Below, piece by piece: positions 26,381-35,550 of a stretch of 64,000 nt of DNA; position 1 is the stretch's first letter; each line of letters opens with the position of its first letter. Made by a program: the position numbers and the translations under genes. The notes under the pieces were generated by a model. It did no database searches, had not been told where the DNA came from, and saw nothing but the letters and a program-made list of their open reading frames with translations. The DNA comes from Halotia wernerae (GTDB lineage: Bacteria; Cyanobacteriota; Cyanobacteriia; Cyanobacteriales; Nostocaceae), in assembly GCA_034931985.1 (NCBI GenBank), contig JAYGHB010000008.1, positions 1 to 64,000 of the forward strand. Direction: 5' to 3'.

Positions 26381-28342
26381 CTAATCTATCGCTTCATAAT
26401 CAGCCTGTGCTGTACTTTCGTCATCAAAATCAAAGTTAAATTGTGGTATTAGCGTTCCATTCATGGGATGCTCTACATCTGGGGGCAATAGATTATCTGA
26501 AGCATCTTCAACTTCATCACCATCTTGCTCGTTAGCTTGGTTGTAAACATCCGCACCAATGGCAAATAAAGTTTGTTGGAAATCATCCAAGCACTGTTGA
26601 AATTCTGAAACTAAAATATCAGGGTTAGTCATTAAGGCTTGGAGTTGTGTAACTTTTTCATGTGCCAAAGCTTTCATCTGTTCGCCAATCAAGCTACCGT
26701 TATCCTTTATGGTAGATTCGTAGCCAGACAAGAGATTAGTCGCTTGGTTTTTGAGTTCAACTAATTCTTTGCGTCTTCTGTCATCTTCAGCAAATACTTC
26801 TGCCTCTTGCCGCATTCGTTCTACTTCATTGGTACTTAAACCACCTGTATTAGTAATCCGAACACTTTGCTCTCTACCTGTACCTTTATCTTGGGCAGAA
26901 ACTTTTAAGATACCGTTGACATCGATTTCAAAAGATACTTCTATTTGCGGCACACCACGGGGAGCCGGGGGGATTCCTGCGAGTAGAAACTTGCCAAGAC
27001 TCTTGTTATCCCTGGACATAGCCCGTTCACCTTGGAGGATGTGAATTTCCACTGAGATTTGTCCGTCAACGGCTGTGGAAAAAACTTGGGACTTACTGGT
27101 AGGAATTGTGGTATTGCGTTCAATTATTTTAGTAAATACTTCTCCCAAGGTTTCAATTCCCAAGGACAGCGGTGTGACATCCAATAAAAGGAGGTTATCT
27201 ACTTCACCACCTAGGACTCCAGCTTGAATGGCAGCTCCTAGAGCTACAGCTTCGTCAGGGTTGACAGAGCGATCGGGAGCTTTGCCATTAAAAAACTTGA
27301 TCAGGGCGTTTTGGACTGCGGGAATACGGGTAGAGCCACCTACTAAAATAATCCGATCTATATTTTGTGGTTTTAGGTCTGCATCTTTGAGCGCCTGGAT
27401 CATCGGTTCGATGGTAGCTTCAATTAAATGCCCTGCCAACTCTTCAAATTTAGAGCGACTGAGTTCCATTTCCATGTGCTTTGGGCCTGTCTCATCGGCG
27501 GTGATGAACGGCAAGTTGATGGAAGTATTCGCCATGTTGGAGAGTTCAACTTTTGCCTTCTCTGCCGCTTCCCGCAGGCGTTGCAGTGCCATTTTATCTT
27601 GAGAAAGGTCTAATTTCTCTTGTTGCTGGAAGCATTCAATCATCCAACGGACAATACAGTTATCAAAGTCGTCGCCACCTAATTGGTTGTTACCACAAGT
27701 AGCCTTAACTTCAAAAACTCCATCCCCAAGTTGCAAGATTGATACGTCAAAAGTACCGCCTCCCAAGTCGAAGACTAAAATTAGCTGCTCTTGGTCTTGC
27801 TTATCTAAACCGAAGGCTAACGCTGCGGCTGTTGGTTCGTTGATGATCCGTAAGACTTCTAGCCCTGCAATTGTACCAGCATCTTTTGTTGCTTGTCTTT
27901 GGGCATCCGTGAAATATGCTGGTACGGTAATTACTGCTTGAGTAACGGTTTCACCTAAGAAGTTTTCTGCATCCTGCTTGAGCTTTTGCAGGATCATGGC
28001 AGATATTTCTTGCGGTGTATAGTTCCGTCCGCGAATTTGGACATCTACAGTATCGTCTCTACCTTTAACACAGCTATATGGTACGCGATCGCGTTCTGTG
28101 TCAGTATCATCCCAGCGCCGACCGATGAATCGCTTGATACTGTAGATTGTGTTTTCAGCATTAGTTACGGCTTGGCGTTTTGCCAGCTGACCGACCAAGC
28201 GATCGCCACCCTTGCCAAATCCCACAATACTAGGAGTGGTTCGTCCGCCTTCAGAACTGGCGATCACAATCGGCTGACCACCTTCTAAAACAGCGACGCA
28301 ACTGTTAGTTGTGCCTAAGTCGATCCCTATAACTTTTCCCAT
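26381..28342 (-). CDS. dnaK: chaperone DnaK (Hsp70), DnaK2-type
   Basis: A 653-residue Hsp70. GIDLGTTNSCVAV opens the ATPase domain, DLGGGTFDVSIL and ILVGGSTRIPAVQ are the phosphate 2 and adenosine motifs, and the substrate-binding domain starts near LLLDVTPLSLGIETLGE. The usual EEVD-like or long acidic tail is replaced by a short acidic end (DDESTAQADYEAID). The frame is open to 28459, but MGKVIGIDLG at 28342 is the family start. Placement between grpE and dnaJ fits the essential stress-responsive DnaK2 of cyanobacteria. No CIRCE (HrcA) operator was found upstream. Confidence 0.95.
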   Translation of the reverse strand: MGKVIGIDLGTTNSCVAVLEGGQPIVIASSEGGRTTPSIVGFGKGGDRLVGQLAKRQAVTNAENTIYSIKRFIGRRWDDTDTERDRVPYSCVKGRDDTVDVQIRGRNYTPQEISAMILQKLKQDAENFLGETVTQAVITVPAYFTDAQRQATKDAGTIAGLEVLRIINEPTAAALAFGLDKQDQEQLILVFDLGGGTFDVSILQLGDGVFEVKATCGNNQLGGDDFDNCIVRWMIECFQQQEKLDLSQDKMALQRLREAAEKAKVELSNMANTSINLPFITADETGPKHMEMELSRSKFEELAGHLIEATIEPMIQALKDADLKPQNIDRIILVGGSTRIPAVQNALIKFFNGKAPDRSVNPDEAVALGAAIQAGVLGGEVDNLLLLDVTPLSLGIETLGEVFTKIIERNTTIPTSKSQVFSTAVDGQISVEIHILQGERAMSRDNKSLGKFLLAGIPPAPRGVPQIEVSFEIDVNGILKVSAQDKGTGREQSVRITNTGGLSTNEVERMRQEAEVFAEDDRRRKELVELKNQATNLLSGYESTIKDNGSLIGEQMKALAHEKVTQLQALMTNPDILVSEFQQCLDDFQQTLFAIGADVYNQANEQDGDEVEDASDNLLPPDVEHPMNGTLIPQFNFDFDDESTAQADYEAID

Positions 28343-28728
28343 ACTTACAGTATTTTTGCTGAGTGCTTCTGCCGTGATGTTTCGCGGACTATCTTTTTTG
28401 TATGGGCTAAAGCGTAGGGCAACCACCGTGTAAATACTGTTATCAGCAGTTAAATACATAAAGTTACCCTAAGGTTAGCTGTTGTTTAGAGAACCTGATC
28501 TCCAACCAAAAAATAGGCTGCTAAAGTTTGACAAACCTCAACAGCCATCTGCTTGTAGAGATATGCGATGCTCACTTTGGCTAAAACCTAGTACAGTACG
28601 GCAGCGTAAATAAAGCTACCCTTCTAAATAGTTAAAAAGTCCAAGTTATAAGTTTTTTGACTTTTGACTTTTGACTTTTGCACAGCGGTACTAGGTACTG
28701 TTGGTTAAAAAAAGTGAGCAACTACAGC
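28343..28728. other. grpE-dnaK intergenic region
   Basis: A 386-bp gap. It holds a run of CTTTTGA units (ACTTTTGACTTTTGACTTTTG, about 28660-28680), a short repeat common in this window. No CIRCE element (TTAGCACTC-N9-GAGTGCTAA) and no clear heat-shock promoter could be identified. The open frame upstream of dnaK (28343-28459) has no protein-like features. Confidence 0.4.
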
Positions 28729-29475
28729 TTAACTGTCAGCTGGACTCGACTGATTTTCCTGTGCAGGTGGCATATCCTCCTTAGGAGCAGCCACTTTGAC
28801 CATTGCATGGCGCAGCACGCGATCGCCCAAATAATATCCGCGTACTAACTCTTCTAACACTGTTCCTTCCGGATGTTCATCCGTAGGTTCCCGCATTACT
28901 GCTTCATGGAGGTTGGGATCAAATTCTTGACCTTCAGGACGCATTGGTGATACGCCTATACGTTTGAGACAATCTACCAATTGTTTGTAAACACCTTGAT
29001 AACTTTTGTGCATGGTCATCTCGCCTTCACTTTGAGGCTTAAGATGCGATCGCGCCCGTTCAAAATTATCAACTATTGGCAGTAATTCCATAATAGTGTT
29101 CCGCTTTACCTGCGCGTCCAGTTCTTCTTTTTCTTTTTGTGTGCGTTTGCGGTAATTTTCAAAATCTGCCGCAATCCGCATATATTGAGTACTGCGTTCT
29201 TCTAGTTGAGTTTTCAAAGACTCAATTTGTTGAGTCAATGCTGCCAAAGCTGCTGTTTCTGCTTCAGCCTTTTGGGTTGCAGCGATGCTATCGTCTTGTG
29301 TAACTGCCGTATCTCCCGATACATTATTTTGGGCTGCCACTTGCTCAGTAACCTCGCTGCCAGATTCGTTGGAGTTTATTTGGGCTGGGGAGTCACTCAT
29401 CATTACTTGCTTTACCTCTGTTGGTTCACCCAATTGCTGGCTTGTATTGTTTACTTGTTTATTTTCATCCATCAT
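28729..29475 (-). CDS. grpE: nucleotide exchange factor GrpE
   Basis: A 248-residue GrpE, long because of an N-terminal Gln/Ser/Thr-rich extension of about 85 residues. A coiled coil (about 85-120, LTQQIESLKTQLEERSTQYMRIAADFENYRKR) leads into the beta domain with GV.PM...GQ.FDPNLHEAVM and VL.EL..GY.LGDRVLR.AMVKVA. It releases ADP from DnaK. It is the first gene of the minus-strand chaperone group grpE-dnaK-dnaJ-tusA-like-rsgA. Confidence 0.95.
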   Translation of the reverse strand: MMDENKQVNNTSQQLGEPTEVKQVMMSDSPAQINSNESGSEVTEQVAAQNNVSGDTAVTQDDSIAATQKAEAETAALAALTQQIESLKTQLEERSTQYMRIAADFENYRKRTQKEKEELDAQVKRNTIMELLPIVDNFERARSHLKPQSEGEMTMHKSYQGVYKQLVDCLKRIGVSPMRPEGQEFDPNLHEAVMREPTDEHPEGTVLEELVRGYYLGDRVLRHAMVKVAAPKEDMPPAQENQSSPADS

Positions 29476-29975
29476 GATCTATTCATTCCAGATGCTGTTT
29501 ATGGCAGTAGTTCACCACAGCTTATAACCGTTGCTATGCAAGGTTTACAAGTGAGGCTAATTTTTTACCGACATTTTCCTGGAAGTGATGTCAACGTCTT
29601 CTTATTGTGACAAATGGTGAACGCGTTAGCGTATATGCTTTTGGGGCGGGAACCCGAACGGGTCTAACTGCTCTCAAAGTCAGCCCCCTTTGGAGAATTA
29701 AAAATTAAAAATTAATATCCCCATAGATAAATTTAGGAGCCAGTCGCGTAGTGAGATAGCGCGGTCTTCTCCCATGCCCCATGACGGTAGTTGCTCTACT
29801 TGGGGAAAACCCCAAGACCCACAAGGGGTGACGCTCCTAACGTCGCTAACGCACTACCTCCCCAATGCCCAATGCCCCACATCGCTTTCTATGAATTTAC
29901 TAAGTGTAAATGCAAATTTTGTGCTTCAGCCTGGGAATACTTTAACCAGAGGTTTTCCTTATTTATTGCTCATTT
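29476..29975. other. divergent intergenic region grpE/pilB with repeats
   Basis: A 500-bp gap upstream of both grpE and pilB. It contains a small palindrome ACCCGAACGGGT (29650-29661), an ATTAAAAATTAAAAATTAA run (29697-29715) and CCCCATGCCCCATG/CCCAATGCCC heptamers (29772-29880). The segment 29887-29975 is AT-rich and could carry the pilB promoter. No protein-like short frame was accepted. Confidence 0.4.
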
Positions 29976-31988
29976 ATGACTTACTCGTCACCACAACGGC
30001 GCAGTACCGCTCTAACTACAAGAACAGAGTTTTCGCCCTTCGGTAACAGGCTAGTACAGTCTGGCTTTGTCAATACCGACCAAATGAGGCAGGCGCTGAT
30101 TGAAAGTCGCAAGTCTGGCAGACCCCTGACGGAAGTGTTGGAGTCGCTCACTGGACAGCAGCTATCACCTGAGTTCCTCAGGCAGTACAAGAAACAGCAA
30201 CTATTTGAACTTAAAATACTATACGGCGTTGAATTTCTCGATCCGGAAGTCAATGACGTTGGCAACACGATGGTGGGGAACCTGATTGAAACCCTGATCC
30301 CCGTAGATATCTGTCGTCGTCATCGTTTGGTGCCACTATCAAAAAATGAAGACCAAAACCCATCCTACGTTTTAGTAGCAATGGTCGATCCGGATAATCT
30401 AGAAGCTTCGGATGATTTGAACCGCATCTTGCGCCCCCAAGGCTTGGCATTGCAGCGCATGGTAATTACGCAAGAAGATTATCAACAGCTCATCAATCAA
30501 TATTTGGATGATTTAGCTGTGCGGCAAAAGCATCTGGAACAAGAAAAGTTTACAGATATTAATCAAGACTTAGAAAATCTTGGCAGTCTTGATATCCAGG
30601 ATGCTCCTGAGGAAATGGAAGCTGACCTCGGTTCAGCAATGAAGGGTGCGGAAGATGCCCCAGTCATCAACCTCGTCAATAGAATCCTGGCTAAAGCCTT
30701 GCATGAAAAGGTTTCTGATATTCACATCGAACCGCAGGAAGAAAACTTACGCATTCGCTTTCGTAAAGATGGAGTATTACGTGAAGCTTTCGATCCCTTG
30801 CCGAAAAAAATCATCCCGGCGGTGACAGCTCGATTTAAAATCATCTCCAACCTAGACATTGCCGAACGGCGTTTACCTCAAGACGGACGTATCCGGCGGA
30901 TGTTTGAAGGACGTAAGGTGGACTTCCGTGTAAATACCTTACCCAGTCGCTATGGGGAAAAGGTAGTACTGCGGATTTTGGATAACTCCTCCACTCAATT
31001 GGGATTGAATAAATTAATTACCGATCCGGAGACTTTACAGATTGTCCAAGATATGGTTGCCAAGCCTTTCGGTTTAATTTTGGTAACTGGGCCAACTGGT
31101 TCTGGGAAAACAACTTCGCTGTATTCAGCACTTTCAGAAAAGAATGATCCTGGAATTAATATTAGTACTGTAGAAGACCCGATTGAGTACAGCTTGCCAG
31201 GGATTACTCAAGTACAGGTAATTCGGGAAAAAGGACTAGATTTTGCGACGGCGTTACGGGCGTTTTTGCGACAAGATCCAGATGTGTTACTTGTGGGTGA
31301 AACGCGGGACAAAGAAACAGCAAAAACAGCAATCGAGGCTGCCTTAACTGGTCACTTAGTATTAACTACCTTACATACTAATGATGCCCCAGGCGCGATC
31401 GCCCGTCTAGGAGAAATGGGCATTGAACCGTTCATGGTTTCTAGCTCCCTGATTGGTGTTTTAGCACAACGGTTGGTGCGGCGTGTATGTTCCGATTGCC
31501 GCATTCCCTATACCCCTACCGTTGAAGAGCTGGCTCGTTATGGTTTATCTGCTTCCCAAGATGTGGGAGTAACCTTCTACAAAGCTAACATCCTGACATT
31601 AGAAGGCATTGCGGAAGCCAAAGCTAAAAATCAGATATGCCCAGCTTGTAATGGCGTTGGTTATAAAGGACGCTGTGGTGTTTACGAAGTTATGCGCGTC
31701 ACTGAAAACCTGCAAACCCTGATCAACCAAGAAGCACCCACAGAACGCATTAAAGAAGTAGCTGTGGAAGAAGGGATGAAAACCTTATTGTCCTACAGTT
31801 TGGACTTAGTGCGTCAAGGTGCTACCACCCTTGAAGAAGTGGAACGGGTGACATTTACCGACACAGGTTTAGAAGCCGAGTTAAAAGCCAAACGCAAGAG
31901 TGGTCTAACTTGCCGAACTTGTGATGCCACACTACAACCGGAATGGCTGGATTGTCCTTATTGTATGACATCTCGTTTTCAAGATTAG
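29976..31988 (+). CDS. pilB: type IV pilus extension ATPase PilB
   Basis: A 670-residue secretion ATPase that drives pilus extension. The N-terminal MSHEN-type domain (about 20-160; binds c-di-GMP in some relatives) is followed by the N2 domain (SDIHIEPQEENLRIRFRKDG), Walker A GPTGSGKTTSLYSAL, the Asp box (DPIEYSLPGITQVQV), Walker B (LLVGETRD) and the His box. A tetracysteine zinc site (C..C and C..C around RRVCSDCR and CPACNGVGYKGRCG) marks it as PilB. A second C-terminal CXXC pair (CRTCD...CPYC) is an extra zinc-ribbon tail. Confidence 0.95.
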   Translation: MTYSSPQRRSTALTTRTEFSPFGNRLVQSGFVNTDQMRQALIESRKSGRPLTEVLESLTGQQLSPEFLRQYKKQQLFELKILYGVEFLDPEVNDVGNTMVGNLIETLIPVDICRRHRLVPLSKNEDQNPSYVLVAMVDPDNLEASDDLNRILRPQGLALQRMVITQEDYQQLINQYLDDLAVRQKHLEQEKFTDINQDLENLGSLDIQDAPEEMEADLGSAMKGAEDAPVINLVNRILAKALHEKVSDIHIEPQEENLRIRFRKDGVLREAFDPLPKKIIPAVTARFKIISNLDIAERRLPQDGRIRRMFEGRKVDFRVNTLPSRYGEKVVLRILDNSSTQLGLNKLITDPETLQIVQDMVAKPFGLILVTGPTGSGKTTSLYSALSEKNDPGINISTVEDPIEYSLPGITQVQVIREKGLDFATALRAFLRQDPDVLLVGETRDKETAKTAIEAALTGHLVLTTLHTNDAPGAIARLGEMGIEPFMVSSSLIGVLAQRLVRRVCSDCRIPYTPTVEELARYGLSASQDVGVTFYKANILTLEGIAEAKAKNQICPACNGVGYKGRCGVYEVMRVTENLQTLINQEAPTERIKEVAVEEGMKTLLSYSLDLVRQGATTLEEVERVTFTDTGLEAELKAKRKSGLTCRTCDATLQPEWLDCPYCMTSRFQD

Positions 31989-32046
31989 TCAAGAGTCAAT
32001 GGTCAGTAGCCACTAACAACTGACAACTAACAAAGGAAATAGAACT

Positions 32047-33171
32047 ATGGAAATGATGATTGAAGACTTGATGGAACAGATGATTGAAATGGGTGGCTCG
32101 GATTTACATTTATCCGCAGGTTTACCTCCCTACTTCCGCATCAGTGGCAAACTCACCCCCATAGGCGACCAAGTATTGAGTGCTGACCAGTGCCAAAGAC
32201 TAATTTTTAGTATGCTCAACAATACTCAGCGTAAAACCTTAGAGCAGACTTGGGAGTTAGATTGTTCTTATGGTGTTAAAGGTTTAGCTCGTTTCCGGGT
32301 CAATGTCTATAAAGAACGTGGTGCTTACGCTGCTTGTTTACGGGCGCTAAGTTCTAAAATTCCTAACTTTGAAAAATTAGGTCTGCCAGATGTGGTGCGG
32401 GAAATGTCGGATAAACCCAGAGGACTGATTCTGGTGACAGGCCCTACAGGTTCTGGGAAGACTACTACCCTAGCGGCGATGATTGACTTGATTAACCGCA
32501 CTAAAGCAGAGCATATTTTAACGGTAGAAGACCCGATTGAATTTGTTTATGAACCCATCAAAAGTTTAGTCCACCAGCGGCAGTTGGGTGAAGATACCAA
32601 AAGTTTTGCTAATGCCTTGAAAGCAGCCTTGCGGGAAGATCCAGATATTATTCTGGTAGGGGAAATGCGGGATTTGGAAACGATTTCGTTGGCGATTTCG
32701 GCGGCAGAAACAGGACACTTAGTATTTGGTACACTGCACACCAGTTCTGCTGCACAGACCGTTGACCGGATTATCGACGTTTTCCCTCATGAAAGACAAA
32801 CCCAGGTGCGGGTGCAGTTATCTAACTCGTTAGTAGCGGTATTCAGCCAAACCCTGGTATCAAAGAAAAACCCTAAACCAGGCGAGTATGGTCGGGTAAT
32901 GGCTCAAGAAATTCTGATTGTGACTCCCGCTGTTTCTAACTTGATTCGAGAAGGTAAAACATCTCAAATCTACTCAGCTATTCAAACTGGTGGCAAATTA
33001 GGAATGCAAACTCTGGAGAAAGTTTTAGCTGATTTGTATAAAGCCGGAACTATCTCTTTTGAAGCAGCAATGTCTAAAACTTCCAAAGCAGATGAAATCC
33101 AACGTCTTATCGGTACTGCTGCACCACAAGCAGGCGCAAAACCCGGTGTAGGGGCAGCTAAAGCTCATTAA
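32047..33171 (+). CDS. pilT: type IV pilus retraction ATPase PilT
   Basis: A 374-residue hexameric ATPase for pilus retraction and twitching. It has the N-terminal PAS-like domain (GGSDLHLSAGLPPYFRISG), Walker A GPTGSGKTTTLAAM, Walker B IILVGEMRD, the His box GTLHTSSAAQTVDRIIDVFP and the PilT-specific C-terminal region (GRVMAQEILIVTPAVSNLIREGKTSQI, the AIRNLIRE-type motif). It starts 58 bp after pilB, with AAAGGAAATAG upstream of the ATG, and probably shares its transcript. Confidence 0.96.
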   Translation: MEMMIEDLMEQMIEMGGSDLHLSAGLPPYFRISGKLTPIGDQVLSADQCQRLIFSMLNNTQRKTLEQTWELDCSYGVKGLARFRVNVYKERGAYAACLRALSSKIPNFEKLGLPDVVREMSDKPRGLILVTGPTGSGKTTTLAAMIDLINRTKAEHILTVEDPIEFVYEPIKSLVHQRQLGEDTKSFANALKAALREDPDIILVGEMRDLETISLAISAAETGHLVFGTLHTSSAAQTVDRIIDVFPHERQTQVRVQLSNSLVAVFSQTLVSKKNPKPGEYGRVMAQEILIVTPAVSNLIREGKTSQIYSAIQTGGKLGMQTLEKVLADLYKAGTISFEAAMSKTSKADEIQRLIGTAAPQAGAKPGVGAAKAH

Positions 33172-33635
33172 ACGAAGTGTCCTCCTCTATGCTTCTGTGG
33201 TTGAATAAAAGACTTTTGAACCGCACAGACGCAGCGAAAAGTTGTCAGGAGGAGCCACTGCGTTGGGCGGGCAATGCCCGACTTGTTCGCGTAGCGTACT
33301 CCCTCTCCCAAAGGGAGAAGTAAGTGGCGTTGGTTTCCCTCCGTAACAAACTTTTCAAGACAGAGGACACAGAGAGAAAAAACAGATATGACAAGTCATA
33401 TCAAGTTGGCTTAATCACTTACGATATGTCATTGCGAGTGCAACGTAGACGTAAAGCGGCTTCCCAAAGGTAGTAATCGCTTTGGACTCTGCGATTATTT
33501 CACTTTGCGATCGCTGCGTACCCTGCAAGAAGGCTGACCTAAAGTAATAACAAGTATTTAGCCGGACATGATATCACCTCTTCAGGGACTAGATGAACGA
33601 CTTTTGACTCTTAACTATTTTGAATTTTTAAATCC
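33172..33635. repeat. pilT-pilC gap filled with dispersed repeats
   Basis: A 464-bp gap. It has a degenerate copy of the pilQ-downstream palindrome (33190-33236). The 37-bp block 33250-33286 (AGGAGCCACTGCGTTGGGCG start, containing the GGGCAATGCCC palindrome) recurs in inverted orientation at 38359-38395 with a single mismatch. CTCCCTCTCCCAAAGGGAG forms a small hairpin at 33300-33319. No gene was seen. Confidence 0.7.
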
Positions 33636-34859
33636 ATGCCAACTTACGTTGCTCGTATTCGAGATCCACAAGGAAAATCTAGAACAGAAAAAATTGTTGC
33701 CCAATCCTTGACGCAAGCTCGCACTAATCTTAGAGACCGGGGTTTTGTAGTTCAAGATCTTAAACAATCTTTAGGCTTTCAGGCAAGTTTTGACTTGCAA
33801 AAAATCCAAAATTCTTTCGTTAAAGTTTCTATTAAGGAAAAAGCGGTTTTCTCTCGTCAACTCGCTACTTTGGTGAATGCAGGAGTGGCAATTGTCAGAA
33901 GTTTGGGTGTACTGGCTGATCAGTGTACTAATTCTAAACTAAAACAAGCTTTAGTTGATATTAGCAATGATGTTCAAAGCGGAGTTAATCTTTCTGATTC
34001 TATGCGTAAGCATCCTGACTGTTTTGATGGCTTGTATGTCAGCATGATTCAAGCTGGTGAAGTTGGTGGTGTACTCGACGAAGTGTTAAATCGCCTAGCC
34101 AAGTTATTAGAAGATGTTGCCCGATTACAAAACCAAATTAAATCAGCCCTAGCTTATCCAACAGTTGTAGGATTTTTAGCTACCGCTATTTTTGTGGGAA
34201 TGACTGTTTTTCTCATCCCCATTTTTGCTGGTATTTTCAAAGATTTAAACACTGAATTACCTGCCCTCACTGAATTTCTGATGCTTTGTAGCACAATTTT
34301 GAGAAGTTGGTGGTCTTTAGCGATTGTAGGCGTTTTGATAGGTGTAAGTATTGCCTATAAGCAGTACTACAAGACCCGTGTTGGTAAGGAAACAATTGAC
34401 CGTCTTTCTTTGAAACTGCCCTTGTTTGGCGACTTGATTCAAAAATCTTCTGTTGCTCGTTTTAGTCGTACCTTTGGAGCTTTAGCTCGTTCAGGTGTAC
34501 CAATTCTGACTTCTTTGGAAATTGTGCGAGATACTTCAGGAAACCAAGTAGTTGCAAATGCCATAGATGCAGCGCGTTTAGAAATTCAACAAGGAGGCAT
34601 GATTAGTATTGCCTTGCAAAAAGATAAAGTTTTTCCTGCTATGGCAATTCAGATGATTAGTATTGGGGAGGAAACTGGAGAAATCGATGCCATGTTGATG
34701 AAAATTGCTGACTTCTATGAAGATGAAGTTGAGCAAGCAGTCAAAGCACTAACTAGTATTTTAGAACCAATAATGATCGTAGTTTTAGGAGGCATGGTTG
34801 GTACGATTATCCTAGCAATGTATCTGCCTTTATTTAAGGTATTTGAAAAGCTGGGCTAG
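33636..34859 (+). CDS. pilC: type IV pilus inner-membrane platform protein PilC
   Basis: A 407-residue GspF/PilC protein made of two homologous GspF domains (about 70-195 and 275-395). Each has the cytoplasmic helical bundle (VFSRQLATLVNAGVAIVRSLG; RFSRTFGALARSGVPILTSLE) and G-E-GGVLDEVL or GEETGEIDAML signatures, with three membrane helices (about 170-195, 220-245 and 375-400). It couples the PilB/PilT motors to pilin polymerisation. It follows pilT after a 464-bp repeat-filled gap, so it may have its own promoter. Confidence 0.95.
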   Translation: MPTYVARIRDPQGKSRTEKIVAQSLTQARTNLRDRGFVVQDLKQSLGFQASFDLQKIQNSFVKVSIKEKAVFSRQLATLVNAGVAIVRSLGVLADQCTNSKLKQALVDISNDVQSGVNLSDSMRKHPDCFDGLYVSMIQAGEVGGVLDEVLNRLAKLLEDVARLQNQIKSALAYPTVVGFLATAIFVGMTVFLIPIFAGIFKDLNTELPALTEFLMLCSTILRSWWSLAIVGVLIGVSIAYKQYYKTRVGKETIDRLSLKLPLFGDLIQKSSVARFSRTFGALARSGVPILTSLEIVRDTSGNQVVANAIDAARLEIQQGGMISIALQKDKVFPAMAIQMISIGEETGEIDAMLMKIADFYEDEVEQAVKALTSILEPIMIVVLGGMVGTIILAMYLPLFKVFEKLG

Positions 34860-34909
34860 GTGATGAGCAAATAAAGGATGAAGACAGCAAAATCTCCTAA
34901 TTCATCCTT

Positions 34910-35051
34910 TAAACTTCATATTTTATACTTTATAGAACCATGCCTGTACAAAAATCTTATTATGAAGCTAGCTTGGCAGATAAACTTCATATTTTATACT
35001 TTATAGAACCATGCCTGTACAAAAATCTTATTATGAAGCTAGCTTGGCAGA
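34910..35051 (+). repeat. perfect 71-bp tandem duplication covering a start codon
   Basis: Bases 34910-34980 are repeated exactly at 34981-35051. The unit holds about 30 bp of leader, the ATG and the first 41 coding bases of the following gene. Since 71 is not a multiple of three, the first ATG (34940) reads out of frame and only the second (35011) opens the gene. An identical duplication must be recent, or an assembly error. Confidence 0.95.
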
Positions 35052-35544
35052 GTATAGCAATCATCTAGCTGCGATCGCATTATTAAAACAACACCGACCA
35101 TACTTGGAAATGATTCCTAGTCTACGTCGTCCAGATGACAGTGTGATCACTATTCCCTTACCAATTGTCCGCTACCGCCAAACTGAGACAACAGTTCCAC
35201 AAGCAACTTGCTTACCCTGTGATGTAGCAATTTTAATGTGTGACCCAGAATGGAAAATTAAAACTGGTGCTGAAATTTTAGTTTTTATTCATCGTCACCA
35301 CGAAGACTTTTCTGACTTGTTAGGACGTTGGCGACAAACACAAGTTTTATTAGATCAAGATTATGAGTGGCTGATGCCTCCCCGCCACAGCCATATTTTA
35401 AGTGAAGGGGCTAATACTACATATCCTTTATTTGTAGTTTTTGCTGAGACCTCAGAACGCATTCAGCGAGGTCTTATAGGTGCGGAACTGCCATTTTTGA
35501 TGCAAACACCTTCATTGCTACTTGAGGAGGAGACTAGCCCCTAG
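35011..35544 (+). CDS. conserved cyanobacterial protein of unknown function
   Basis: A 177-residue soluble protein I do not recognise. There is no signal peptide or membrane helix. Features seen are a proline-rich beta-like centre (IPLPIVRYRQTETTVPQATCLPCDVAILMCDPEW) with a CLPC motif and two further candidate ligands, FIHRHHEDF histidines and PPRHSHIL histidines, which could form a metal site (inference). It lies 151 bp after pilC on the same strand and converges on bioU. Its leader and first codons are duplicated in tandem just upstream. Confidence 0.7.
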   Translation: MPVQKSYYEASLAEYSNHLAAIALLKQHRPYLEMIPSLRRPDDSVITIPLPIVRYRQTETTVPQATCLPCDVAILMCDPEWKIKTGAEILVFIHRHHEDFSDLLGRWRQTQVLLDQDYEWLMPPRHSHILSEGANTTYPLFVVFAETSERIQRGLIGAELPFLMQTPSLLLEEETSP

Positions 35545-35550
35545 TCCCTC

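Noticed and set aside
26102..26439. Long open frames across the GGGAGCA array on both strands
   Set aside because: They encode only low-complexity EQGAGSR or LLPAPCS repeats forced by the heptamer array.
28343..28459. 39-codon N-terminal extension of DnaK
   Set aside because: Hsp70 proteins begin just before GIDLGTTNS; the extension is not conserved-looking.
28340..28480. CIRCE operator before dnaK
   Set aside because: Only a GAGTGCTT-like piece is present (28360); the paired half TTAGCACTC is missing.
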